Below are positions 36,016 to 44,577 of a stretch of 64,000 nucleotides of DNA, one piece after another. This DNA is from Chitinophaga sp. XS-30 (GTDB lineage: Bacteria; Bacteroidota; Bacteroidia; Chitinophagales; Chitinophagaceae), in the NCBI RefSeq assembly GCF_008086345.1, contig NZ_CP043006.1, forward strand, positions 372,001-436,000, given 5' to 3'. Numbering within the stretch: the first letter of the stretch is position 1; each line of letters opens with the position of its first letter. Both the position numbers and the translations under genes were made by a program. The notes under the pieces are model-generated. The model worked only from the letters and a program-made list of their open reading frames with translations, made no database searches and was not told the origin of the DNA.

Positions 36016-36741
36016 TTATTTCTTCATCGCCGCGTCGTACCGCTTCTCCACTTCTTTCCAGTTCACAACATCCCAGAAAGCTGCGATATAATCGGGGCGT
36101 TTATTCTGGTGCTTCAGGTAATAGGCATGTTCCCATACATCCAGTCCGAGGATGGGTGTGCCGGTTTCCTTCACCAGGCCTTTCATGAGGGGATTATCCT
36201 GGTTGGGGGTGGAGGTCACCGCCAGCTTTTTATCTTTTCCAACGATGAGCCATGCCCAGCCTGAGCCGAATACGCCTTTGGCGGCATCGCTGAACTTTGT
36301 CCGGAAGGCATCCATGGAGCCAAAGGCGCCATTGATGGCAGCGGACAGCTTTGCCGAAGGTGTTGTTTTTTCCGGCGAAAGAATGGTCCAGAACAGGCTG
36401 TGATTGTAGTGCCCCCCACCGTTATTGCGGATGGCGGTTTCTTTGGCGCTTACTTTCGCCAGAATGTCTTCGAGGCCCAGGGAAGCGAGAACGGTGCCGT
36501 TAAGCGCGGCGTTCAGGTTCTTTACATAGCCTGCATGGTGCTTGTCGTGGTGGATCTCCATCGTCATCTTGTCGATATGAGGCTCCAGCGCACCGGTTGC
36601 GTATGGCAATTCGGGCAGCGTAAACGGTGCTTTGGCATCAGCCAGGGTTTCCGGACCCTCTGCAGCAAACAACCCTTTCGGGTTTGCCAGGGCAGCCACG
36701 CCGGCAAGGCCGGCTACCTTGAGGAATTCTCTTTTATGCAT
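36016..36741 (-). CDS. Exported Fe/Mn superoxide dismutase
   Basis: The 241-residue enzyme converts superoxide to peroxide and oxygen. Metal ligands are visible in [23 protein letters not shown] and [10 protein letters not shown] (Asp and His). The first ~27 residues ([17 protein letters not shown]) look like a Tat-type signal with Lys-Arg instead of Arg-Arg, so the enzyme is probably exported. The metal (Fe, Mn or cambialistic) cannot be fixed from sequence. It is a single-gene unit with its own promoter. Confidence 0.93.
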   Translation of the reverse strand: MHKREFLKVAGLAGVAALANPKGLFAAEGPETLADAKAPFTLPELPYATGALEPHIDKMTMEIHHDKHHAGYVKNLNAALNGTVLASLGLEDILAKVSAKETAIRNNGGGHYNHSLFWTILSPEKTTPSAKLSAAINGAFGSMDAFRTKFSDAAKGVFGSGWAWLIVGKDKKLAVTSTPNQDNPLMKGLVKETGTPILGLDVWEHAYYLKHQNKRPDYIAAFWDVVNWKEVEKRYDAAMKK

Positions 36742-36765
36742 ATGTCAGCTATTTTTTATTCTGTA

Positions 36766-36798
36766 CAAAGCTATACGTTTAAGCAAATTTTACACCAA
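36766..36798 (-). promoter_or_regulatory. Promoter of the superoxide dismutase gene
   Basis: A minus-strand TTGG (36795-36798) and TAGCTTTG (36766-36773) are separated by 21 bases, with the transcript starting about 20 bases before the ATG. Confidence 0.55.
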
Positions 36799-37259
36799 CA
36801 ATTCCCGACCGTTACCTGGTTTTTGAATTTTGATCAAAATAAAGCCGAATATTATCGTTTAATTTGAAATTAATTGGTATTTTACCTTTATATTCATGTG
36901 TTGTTGTCGTATTTAATCATTTTTGAAAGATGAAGTTATTTATCCCTGGCTGCAGGCCTGGCCCTGCTCCGGTCAGCATGGCTCCGGATGGTGCCCTGTA
37001 CCATCTTCACCGGCATCCGCCGGTACCCGTCCATCCCCGGTATATACATGCTGAATTTGTCTTACCTGCAAACTGCTGTTTTGCCCGCTTCGCCTGATAG
37101 AGGAGAAGCAGGAATTGAGAATATCACACTATAGATAATAACAGAGCTGTCTGTACGCCCCTGCCTTTCCGATGCATCCGGAGAGGTTTGGCTTTTACTA
37201 TATGCTGCGAACTGACAGACACAGGTTTTAAGATAGCTTCATCGCTTTTGATTATGATT

Positions 37260-37267
37260 TAATTTTG
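37260..37267 (+). promoter_or_regulatory. Possible -7 promoter element of the ThiF-like operon
   Basis: TAATTTTG matches TAnnTTTG, 134 bases before the ATG at 37401. The -33 element is not convincing, and a TACTTTG near 37310 is an alternative. Confidence 0.3.
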
Positions 37268-37400
37268 ATGCACTGGACAAATGGGTTTTGGGCAGAAGTG
37301 ACCTATACTTTGCTCCAATTTGGCAATAACCATCAATACATTGATCAGACACCAGGCAGGCATAAATTTATTCACCCAATAAATCAAGTCCGGAAGCAGC

Positions 37401-38501
37401 ATGATGATTCAGGAACGCGTACAAAAGACAAGACAAGAGCCGTTGACCTATTCGCCCGTTTTTTTCCGTGCGTCCGGGTCCGGAGAGAAAGCAGCCCTGC
37501 TGCAATTGCTGCAGGAGAACCCACAGATCAAAGTTTATGATGAGCTGTATGGGCAGCTGAAAGAGCTCATCAGGAGCCAGCACCCGGCGCGCATGCTTTC
37601 TGTGGCAGAATCCGAAGCCGCCATTACCGCCCATCTCGCGGGAAACTCACTGGAAGATTATGGCGTATGGGTGTACTACCCATGGTCAGAAAAGATCGTT
37701 CACCTGCTGGATGAAGAGGAATTTGTTGCGATGCGCACTTCCCGCAATATTTATAAGATCAGGACGGAGGAAAGGGATCTGCTGATCCGGAAAAAGATCG
37801 GGGTAATAGGCCTGTCCGTGGGGCAGACCATTGCGCTCACCCTTGCCATGGAGCGTATCGGCGGGGAACTGCGCCTCGCGGATTTCGACGACCTGGAACT
37901 CTCCAATATGAACCGCATCCGTACCAGCGTCCATAACCTCGGTACCCCCAAAGTGATCTCTGCCGCGCGGGAGATCGCGGAACTGGACCCCTTTATTAAA
38001 GTGAAGTGTTATACGGATGGCGCAACGGAAGACAATATCATGGATTTCCTTACCGGAGGCGGTCAGCTGGACCTGCTGGTGGAGGAATGCGACAGCCTCA
38101 ATGTAAAAATATTAAGCCGCATCAAGGCAAAAGCCCTGCGTATGCCCGTGGTCATGGAAATGAACGACCGGGGTATGCTGGACATCGAACGTTATGACCT
38201 CGAACCGGATTACCCCATGATGCATGGCCTCATTCCCGATATGGATATGGAAACGCTCAGCAACCTCACTACCGAGCAGAAAGTGCCCATCCTCGGGCCG
38301 ATGGTGGGCGGCGAGGCGATGAGCGAAAGGATGAAATACTCCCTGACGCAGATCGGGAAAACCATTACCGCATGGCCTCAACTGGCATCCTCCGTGATGC
38401 TGGGCGGCGGAATGGTGGCGGATACCTGCCGCCGCATACTGCTGGATGAACTGAAGGTCTCCGGCAGGTTCTATGTAGATTTTGAGCAACTCATCAAATA
38501 G
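37401..38501 (+). CDS. ThiF/E1-like adenylyltransferase (Rv1355c-type)
   Basis: The 366-residue protein has a ThiF/MoeB-like Rossmann domain from about residue 125. It shows the nucleotide loop IGVIGLSVGQTIAL and the E1 signature DDLELSNMNR, as in enzymes that adenylate a C-terminal carboxylate or ring-close peptides. No CxxC zinc pairs are seen, so it is not a canonical ThiF/MoeB. It resembles the E1-like half of Rv1355c but lacks that protein's nitroreductase part. The N-terminal ~120 residues are unassigned. It is the first gene of a five-gene operon; an ATG at 37404 is an alternative start. Confidence 0.82.
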   Translation: MMIQERVQKTRQEPLTYSPVFFRASGSGEKAALLQLLQENPQIKVYDELYGQLKELIRSQHPARMLSVAESEAAITAHLAGNSLEDYGVWVYYPWSEKIVHLLDEEEFVAMRTSRNIYKIRTEERDLLIRKKIGVIGLSVGQTIALTLAMERIGGELRLADFDDLELSNMNRIRTSVHNLGTPKVISAAREIAELDPFIKVKCYTDGATEDNIMDFLTGGGQLDLLVEECDSLNVKILSRIKAKALRMPVVMEMNDRGMLDIERYDLEPDYPMMHGLIPDMDMETLSNLTTEQKVPILGPMVGGEAMSERMKYSLTQIGKTITAWPQLASSVMLGGGMVADTCRRILLDELKVSGRFYVDFEQLIK

Positions 38502-38528
38502 CGCCCAGTAAACTAAAAGAGCAAACCA

Positions 38529-39227
38529 ATGAGTGATTTGATCAAGGTAAGGGCCTTTATTGCTCCGGAAGACCCGGAGGCTTGCATGCGGTTCTATGAG
38601 GGCCACAGCAAACTGTTGGAGATACATTTCGGTATTGCCAAGATCACTTCGGGGAATGTGGACTGGATCAACCACAAGAACACGATCGTGATCATCGTGG
38701 AAGATGAGACAGGTACCAAGACCTACGGCGGCGCCCGGGTACAGCTGGCAGACGGCGTGATTCCCCTGCCTATAGAAACGGCGATCGGCAAATATGATCC
38801 GAAGATCTATACCGATGTGCGCCCGGGAAGCGCCGAGATCTGCGGGATGTGGAACTCAAAGGAGGTGGCCGGCATGGGCATCGGCAGCCTGATCCTGTGC
38901 CGGGTAGCCGTAGCGCTGATGAGCCAGCTGCCGATAGACCAGGTACACGTACTTTGCGCTCCCATCACCACCCGGATGGGCAAACGCGTAGGCGCTGTGA
39001 TAGATACCTCGCTGGGAAATGAAGGCATCTTTTACTATCCGAAAGACGACTTCATTGCCACGGCCATGATCATTAAAGATGTAGATGTGCTTAGCAGTGC
39101 AGAGGCCCGGGAAAGGGAGCTGATGTTCGAGCTCCGGAAAAATTTCAATCAGCTCCGGACGGAAACGGGGCCGAAAGGAAATTTTGAAGTATATTACCAG
39201 TTGAGCTTGCCGGGATGGGAAAAATAA
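38529..39227 (+). CDS. GNAT-like N-acyltransferase-fold protein
   Basis: The 232-residue protein has the beta-alpha layout of GNAT or autoinducer-synthase-like folds. The clearest part is SKEVAGMGIGSLILCRVAV, matching the acetyl-CoA pyrophosphate loop (R/QxxGxG/A) followed by a helix. IKVRAFIAPEDPEACMRF at the start fits strand 1 and helix 1. Activity and substrate are unknown. It lies 27 bp after the ThiF-like gene and overlaps the 7TMR-DISM kinase start by 13 bp, implying translational coupling to the sensor. Confidence 0.65.
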   Translation: MSDLIKVRAFIAPEDPEACMRFYEGHSKLLEIHFGIAKITSGNVDWINHKNTIVIIVEDETGTKTYGGARVQLADGVIPLPIETAIGKYDPKIYTDVRPGSAEICGMWNSKEVAGMGIGSLILCRVAVALMSQLPIDQVHVLCAPITTRMGKRVGAVIDTSLGNEGIFYYPKDDFIATAMIIKDVDVLSSAEARERELMFELRKNFNQLRTETGPKGNFEVYYQLSLPGWEK

Positions 39228-41419
39228 AAAACGCTAAATTACACCGAAGATTAAAAATGCCGGTACGTTTCATCCTGTTATTGCTCATTTCACTCTTCTG
39301 GCGCAGCGCAGCCAGCGCGTCGGAACCTGTCGTATTTGCAGACAGGGACCGGCTGATGCAGATCGGGGAATATATGGAGCTGTACACGGACAAGACCAAC
39401 AGCCTTACCTTGGAACAGGTGGCCGGCCTGGCGTTCTCCCCCTCCACCCAGAAAGTACCGAACCTGCAGATATCCCCCAATACCCACTGGGCCCGCTTCT
39501 CCATCACCAATACCTCGGATGTGACGAAGCTGCTGCTGGAAGTGGAATACCCGATCATCGATGATATCACCTTATTCGAGATCCTGCCCGGCGGCGGACA
39601 TAAGGCCACGAGGCTCGGCGAATTCCAGTCCTACTACAAAAGACCTTACGACCATCAGAACTATATCTTTCCGCTGGCCATCCCCAAAGGAGAAACCCGC
39701 TCCTTCTACCTGAAGATAAGGGCCGGGGAGCAGTTGCAGCTGCCCGTTTATCTGGGATCGGAAAACAGGCTGAACGCAAAGAATACCGAACGTAATTTCA
39801 TCATGGGCCTGTATATCGGCATCATTCTCGTGATGGCGCTGTACAACCTGTTCATTTTTATTACGATACGGGACTGGAGTTACCTGATCTACGTCAGCTA
39901 TATCATTTGCGTAGGGCTCACACAGGCCTCGCAGCAGGGCTACACCTTCCGCTTCCTCTGGCCGGAAAATACCTGGCTGGCCATGCACGATACCGTGCTG
40001 ATACCGATACTGAACGGCATCACGGCGGCGCTGTTCATATCGTCGTTCCTGCATGCCCGGGAAAAATACAAGCTGGGGTACCATATGCTCAACGCCGTGA
40101 TCGTACTGTATCTGCTGAACCTCATTCCGATGTTCATGGACCGGTACTTCGTTGCGCAGATCTGGGTGCAGCTGGTGGCGCTCAGCGGGTCTGTTATCGC
40201 CATCTTTGTGGGTGTGAAGGTGAGCAACAAAGGCTTTCTACCGGCCCGCTTTTTCCTCGTAGCATGGGGTATCTTCCTGTCCAGCGTCTGTATTTTCGTG
40301 TTGCGCAATTTCAATGTGCTGCCGTATAACGACTTCACCTATTACGCCCTGCAGGTAGGCTCCGCGGCCGAGGTCACCCTGCTGTCCTTTGCCCTGGCCA
40401 ACAAGATCAATATCTACCGGAAGGAAAAGGAGGAATCCCAGGCGCATGCCCTCCGGGTGTCGCAGGAGAACGAACAGCTGGTGCGCGAGCAGAACGCCAT
40501 CCTGGAAGCCAAAGTGCAGGAACGTACAGAGGCCCTGCAAAGCAGCAACAAGGAGTTGAACAAAGCGCTCAGCGGGCTGAAAGAAGCCCAGACCCAATTG
40601 GTGGAGGCGGAAAAAATGGCTTCCCTCGGCCAGCTGACCGCAGGTATCGCCCACGAGATCAACAACCCCATCAACTTTGTAACGTCCAATATCAAACCGC
40701 TTAAACTGGATTTTGAAGACATCCGCAACCTGCTCCGCCGCTATGACACCCTCGGCCAGGGCGGGAATGTGCAGGAACAGCTGGCGGATATAGAACGATA
40801 TAAACAGGAAATCGATATAGATTACGTTCACAGCGAAATAGATACGCTCATCAAGGGCATTGAGGATGGCGCCAACCGTACGGCAGAGATCGTAAAGGGG
40901 CTGCGTACCTTCAGCCGGCTGGATGAGAGCGATCTCAAGATCGTGGACATCCACGAAGGGCTGAATTCCACCATGGTACTATTGCGCAATACCACCCCGC
41001 AACATGTAAAGATCATCCGTGATTACGGTGAACTGCCCAAGATCGAGTGTTATGCCGGCAAGCTCAACCAGGTATTCCTCAATATCCTGAACAACGCCCT
41101 GAATGCCATCAAAATGAAACCCGAACAAGGGGATGAGTCCATTACCATCACCACCCGCCAGGTGGATAACAAAACGGTGAGCATCAGCATTAAAGACAGC
41201 GGTATCGGTATGACGGAGAAGGTGAAAGAGAAGATATTCGAACCGTTCTTCACCACCAAGGACGTGGGAGAAGGTACGGGATTGGGGCTCTCCATCGTTT
41301 TCAGTATTATAGAAAAGCATCATGGAAAAGTAGTCGTTGAGTCGGCCCCGGGTAAAGGAGCGGAATTTATTATATATTTACCGCTCAATGTTCCTGGTGT
41401 TCAGAGTCATTCGTCCTAA
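39215..41419 (+). CDS. 7TMR-DISM sensor histidine kinase
   Basis: The 734-residue membrane kinase has a signal peptide, a periplasmic 7TMR-DISM extracellular domain (about 45-190, jellyroll-like, probably binding carbohydrate or another small ligand) and seven membrane helices (about 195-400). A coiled-coil (SQENEQLVREQNAILEAK) leads to a HisKA domain with H in AGIAHEINNPINFV and an ATPase with G1 DSGIGM and G2 GTGLGLSIV. The start at 39215 overlaps the GNAT gene; the ATG at 39257 (MPVRFILLL) gives a cleaner signal peptide and is a good alternative. Its output is probably one of the next two receiver proteins. Confidence 0.92.
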   Translation: MGKIKNAKLHRRLKMPVRFILLLLISLFWRSAASASEPVVFADRDRLMQIGEYMELYTDKTNSLTLEQVAGLAFSPSTQKVPNLQISPNTHWARFSITNTSDVTKLLLEVEYPIIDDITLFEILPGGGHKATRLGEFQSYYKRPYDHQNYIFPLAIPKGETRSFYLKIRAGEQLQLPVYLGSENRLNAKNTERNFIMGLYIGIILVMALYNLFIFITIRDWSYLIYVSYIICVGLTQASQQGYTFRFLWPENTWLAMHDTVLIPILNGITAALFISSFLHAREKYKLGYHMLNAVIVLYLLNLIPMFMDRYFVAQIWVQLVALSGSVIAIFVGVKVSNKGFLPARFFLVAWGIFLSSVCIFVLRNFNVLPYNDFTYYALQVGSAAEVTLLSFALANKINIYRKEKEESQAHALRVSQENEQLVREQNAILEAKVQERTEALQSSNKELNKALSGLKEAQTQLVEAEKMASLGQLTAGIAHEINNPINFVTSNIKPLKLDFEDIRNLLRRYDTLGQGGNVQEQLADIERYKQEIDIDYVHSEIDTLIKGIEDGANRTAEIVKGLRTFSRLDESDLKIVDIHEGLNSTMVLLRNTTPQHVKIIRDYGELPKIECYAGKLNQVFLNILNNALNAIKMKPEQGDESITITTRQVDNKTVSISIKDSGIGMTEKVKEKIFEPFFTTKDVGEGTGLGLSIVFSIIEKHHGKVVVESAPGKGAEFIIYLPLNVPGVQSHSS

Positions 41420-41431
41420 CAATAAACCCTC

Positions 41432-42529
41432 ATGAAAAGCAACCGTATCAGGATACTGTACATCGATGATGAAGTACATAACCTCAATGCATTCCGTGCC
41501 AATTTCAGGCGGAGCTATGAGATATATACCGCCAATTCCGCAGCCGAAGGTATGCAGGTGCTCCGCGGCATAGAAGTCCATATCATTATTGCCGACCAGA
41601 AGATGCCCGGTACTACGGGAGTAGAGTTTTTTCACGAGATCAAGGACATACTGCCAGACCCCATCCGCATCCTGCTCACCGGTTATACGGATGTGGAAGA
41701 TATCATTGACGCCATCAACAAAGGCCACATCTTCTCCTATATCAAGAAACCATGGGATGAGCATGAGCTGTTCAAAACCATCAATAACGCCTACGAGATC
41801 TATTCTGCGCGCAAACAGCTGAAAGAAAAGGTGCTGGAGCTGGAAAAAACGAATGATGAGCTGAACCGTTTCATTTACTCCACTTCACATGACCTCCGGG
41901 CACCCCTGATGAGCGTACAGGGCATCATCAACCTGAGCCGGCTGGATAACAGCATGACGGACCCGCAGGGCTATATGAACATGGTGGAGGTCTGCATCAC
42001 GCGGCTGGACAGCTTTATCCAGAAGATCATCGAATACTACCGCAACTCCCGGCTGGAACTGGAATATGAGAAGATCGATTTTGTAGCGCTGATAGATGAC
42101 TGTATCGATACGTTCCGGCATCAGAATACGATCATCAATTTCAATGTAAAGATCGACCAGCCTGTTCCGTTCAAGGGTGATTTTTTCAGAATAAGTGTTA
42201 TTTTGAACAATCTGATATCCAATGCCGTTAAATATCAGAAACCGGATGAGGAGTATCCGCAGGTGAACCTGTCTGTAAAAGTGGAGCCTCATAAGGCAAC
42301 CATCCGTATTGAAGATAATGGTATCGGCATTCTGAGCGAACATCTGAGCAACATCTTTAAAATGTTCTTCCGCTCCAAGAACAACAACAAGCCGGGTAGC
42401 GGCATTGGTCTGTACATTGTGAAAGAAGCACTGAGCAAGATCGGCGGTACCATTGGCGTAGATTCCCGTTACGGTGAAGGCACCCAATTTGAAATCTCTA
42501 TTCCGAACCGAAATGAATTCGATACCTGA
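41432..42529 (+). CDS. Response regulator-histidine kinase hybrid (REC-HisKA-HATPase)
   Basis: The 365-residue cytoplasmic protein has an N-terminal receiver (ILYIDDE, phosphoacceptor Asp in HIIIADQKMPGTTG, Lys in YIKKPWDEHEL) of the RpfG-like type. A HisKA box (YSTSHDLRAPLMSVQG) and an ATPase domain (DNGIGI, GSGIGLYIVKEAL) follow. It is likely to take phosphate from the upstream 7TMR-DISM kinase and use it to tune its own kinase. It starts 12 bp after the kinase and overlaps the next receiver gene by 17 bp. Confidence 0.92.
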   Translation: MKSNRIRILYIDDEVHNLNAFRANFRRSYEIYTANSAAEGMQVLRGIEVHIIIADQKMPGTTGVEFFHEIKDILPDPIRILLTGYTDVEDIIDAINKGHIFSYIKKPWDEHELFKTINNAYEIYSARKQLKEKVLELEKTNDELNRFIYSTSHDLRAPLMSVQGIINLSRLDNSMTDPQGYMNMVEVCITRLDSFIQKIIEYYRNSRLELEYEKIDFVALIDDCIDTFRHQNTIINFNVKIDQPVPFKGDFFRISVILNNLISNAVKYQKPDEEYPQVNLSVKVEPHKATIRIEDNGIGILSEHLSNIFKMFFRSKNNNKPGSGIGLYIVKEALSKIGGTIGVDSRYGEGTQFEISIPNRNEFDT

Positions 42530-42926
42530 TCTTCGCGTCATACTGATTGATGATAACGACATCGATCTGCTCCTTCACGAGCGGCTGATCACCCTTCAGG
42601 GTATCAGCAGGACCGTTCTGGCTTTCAGCAATGCGAACAAGGCGCTGGAATTCCTTTCCAGCAACATTACCCTTCCGCACATCCCTCCCACGGTCATTCT
42701 GCTGGATATACAGATGCCTGAAATGGACGGCTTCGAGTTCCTTCGCTCCTTCGATTCCTACCCCTCCAAGATCAAGAACCAGTGTTCCATCATCATGGTA
42801 TCCTCTTCGCTTGATTTCGGCGATATCTCCCGCACCAATGCCAATCCGCTGGTGATCCGGCTGCTGAAGAAACCCCTGCAGCCCAAAGAGCTGAAAGAGG
42901 TGATAGAAAGCATCTTCCAGCAATAA
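42513..42926 (+). CDS. Single-domain response regulator
   Basis: The 137-residue stand-alone receiver has VILIDDNDID acidic residues, the phosphoacceptor Asp in VILLDIQMPEMDG, the Thr/Ser position in IIMVSSS and Lys in RLLKKPLQP. There is no output domain, so it probably relays phosphate or acts by protein contact (CheY-like). The ATG at 42513 (MNSIPDLRVIL) is chosen because the earlier frame start lies deep in the kinase gene. It is last in the operon and is followed by a terminator. Confidence 0.9.
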   Translation: MNSIPDLRVILIDDNDIDLLLHERLITLQGISRTVLAFSNANKALEFLSSNITLPHIPPTVILLDIQMPEMDGFEFLRSFDSYPSKIKNQCSIIMVSSSLDFGDISRTNANPLVIRLLKKPLQPKELKEVIESIFQQ

Positions 42927-42956
42927 AAAAAGCGTACCGCCGGAGCGATACGCTTT
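42925..42956. terminator. Bidirectional terminator between the receiver gene and degP
   Basis: AAAGCGTA (42929-42936) pairs with TACGCTTT (42949-42956). On the minus strand the stem is followed by a run of seven T, so it terminates degP well; on the plus strand the T-run is weak. Confidence 0.75.
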
Positions 42957-42978
42957 GTCTGTCAGACCATCCATCCTT

Positions 42979-44466
42979 TTAATTCAAATCATTGATACCG
43001 TAGTAATAAGTATTTCCGCTGCCGGGATAGGTCCCTTCTATCTGGAAATTGCCGTCCTGTTTTGCCAATGCCGATTTCAGTTCTTCGATATTTCTTACGG
43101 TTATCCCTCCGATCTTTGTAATAATGAATCCCGGGCGCATATTCGTCTGGCCGCTGATCACGCCATCGCGGATATTGGTGACCTGGAGGCCGCCCGGCAG
43201 GCGCAGTTTTGCTGCATCTGATTTGGACAGCGGCTCAAAATCAGCGCCCAGGGCCTCCACTGCCGCAGCCTGCTGGCCGGACATGGCGCCGAGTTTTCCT
43301 TTTAGTGTCACGCTAACCTTTCTTTCTTTTCCATCGCGCAGCACCACCAGATCTACCTTGTCACCCGGTTTCTGCATGGCGATCAGCTCGGATAACTTGG
43401 AGCTGGAAGTTACCGCTACGTCATTCACTTTCGTGATGGCATCGCCTTTCCGTATGCCCGCTGCCGCTGCTGCGCCATTGGGATCGGTATCTGCTACCCA
43501 CACGCCGTTGCCGTCGTCCGTAACACCCAGTTCCCTGCGCGTTGCTTCATCCAGGTTCTCCGGGGCCATGCTGATACCGAGGTATCCGCGCTGAACGGAA
43601 CCGTATTTCATGATGTCGCCCACCACTTTTTTCATGAGGTTGGAGGGGATGGAATAGGCATACCCCGCATAGGAGCCCGTGGGTGAAGCGATAGCGGCAT
43701 TGATGCCGATCAGTTCACCGTTGGTATTCACGAGGGCCCCGCCGCTGCTGCCGGGGTTCACGGCCGCATCCGTCTGCAGGAAAGCTTCCACCGGAGCGCT
43801 GCCCTGTCTGTTGATGCCGATATTGCGCGATTTGGCGCTGATAATACCCTGGGTAACGGTCACATCCAGGTTCAGCGGGTAACCTACTGCCAGCACCCAT
43901 TGGCCCAGGCGCACCTCGTCAGAGTTGCCCAGCGGCATCACCGGTAATCCCTTGCCATCGATCTTGATCAGGGCCAGGTCCGTATTCGGATCGTTGCCCA
44001 CCACCTTTGCCTTGTAGTCCTTGCGGTCGTTCAGCGTTACGGTGATCTCGTTGGCACCGTCCACAACGTGATTGTTGGTGACGATGTACCCGTCTTCACT
44101 GATGATCACCCCTGAGCCGGAAGCCTTCTGGTCAGGCCGCTGGAAAGAGCGGCCGCCGCCAAAGAAACGTTCGAACAGCTGGTCGTCCATCCCGAAGGGG
44201 TTCATGCCGCCCCGGGACTGGGTTTGCTTGAATTTTACCACTGTTCTGATATGTACCACAGAAGGAACCGCTGTGCCCGCTGCTCTTTCAAAGTCAACCG
44301 GCTGGGCTGCTGCGCCGCCGGAATAAGAAGTTTGTACCAGGGGTTTGGGATCATCCTGCAAGATACTGTTGTAGGGCTTGCCGGAAGAGGTGCTGCTCAG
44401 CGCATATCCCCCGCCGATGCCTGCCGCCAGTAAGGCAATGGCGGCGAAAGTCAGTTTTTTTGTCAT
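42979..44466 (-). CDS. Periplasmic serine protease of the DegP/HtrA family
   Basis: The 495-residue HtrA-type protease/chaperone has an N-terminal export signal (KLTFAAIALLAAGIG) and a trypsin-like domain. Its triad is His in VTNNHVVDGA, Asp in NTDLALIKID and Ser in NPGSSGGAL. Two PDZ domains follow (about 290-390 and 400-490). It degrades misfolded envelope proteins. The ATG at 44466 has an AGGAG ribosome site. A perfect 11-bp tandem repeat lies about 37-58 bp upstream, and the adjacent HK-RR pair is the likely regulator, analogous to CpxRA control of degP (inferred). Confidence 0.95.
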   Translation of the reverse strand: MTKKLTFAAIALLAAGIGGGYALSSTSSGKPYNSILQDDPKPLVQTSYSGGAAAQPVDFERAAGTAVPSVVHIRTVVKFKQTQSRGGMNPFGMDDQLFERFFGGGRSFQRPDQKASGSGVIISEDGYIVTNNHVVDGANEITVTLNDRKDYKAKVVGNDPNTDLALIKIDGKGLPVMPLGNSDEVRLGQWVLAVGYPLNLDVTVTQGIISAKSRNIGINRQGSAPVEAFLQTDAAVNPGSSGGALVNTNGELIGINAAIASPTGSYAGYAYSIPSNLMKKVVGDIMKYGSVQRGYLGISMAPENLDEATRRELGVTDDGNGVWVADTDPNGAAAAAGIRKGDAITKVNDVAVTSSSKLSELIAMQKPGDKVDLVVLRDGKERKVSVTLKGKLGAMSGQQAAAVEALGADFEPLSKSDAAKLRLPGGLQVTNIRDGVISGQTNMRPGFIITKIGGITVRNIEELKSALAKQDGNFQIEGTYPGSGNTYYYGINDLN

Positions 44467-44502
44467 AGTATCTCCTTTTTTGATACCGTAAAATTGAACA
44501 GG

Positions 44503-44524
44503 CATTCTGAATACATTCTGAATA
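44503..44524 (-). promoter_or_regulatory. Perfect 11-bp tandem repeat upstream of degP (candidate response-regulator operator)
   Basis: CATTCTGAATA is repeated exactly at 44503-44513 and 44514-44524. An 11-bp direct-repeat spacing puts half-sites on one face of the helix, as OmpR-type regulators prefer. The site lies between the HK gene and degP. Confidence 0.65.
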
Positions 44525-44577
44525 AACAGGTGTAGCGGGATGGATTTAACTTTTTCTTAGGAGGGGCCGGGCAGCCG

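Larger units (their letters stand above)
36742..37400. other. Non-coding region between the SOD and ThiF-like genes
   Basis: About 660 bp without a credible gene. It holds the SOD promoter, two adjacent small hairpins (GATGGT/ACCATC at 36987-37005 and ACCGGC/GCCGGT at 37009-37024) and a possible promoter for the ThiF-like operon. The rest is unassigned. Confidence 0.6.
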
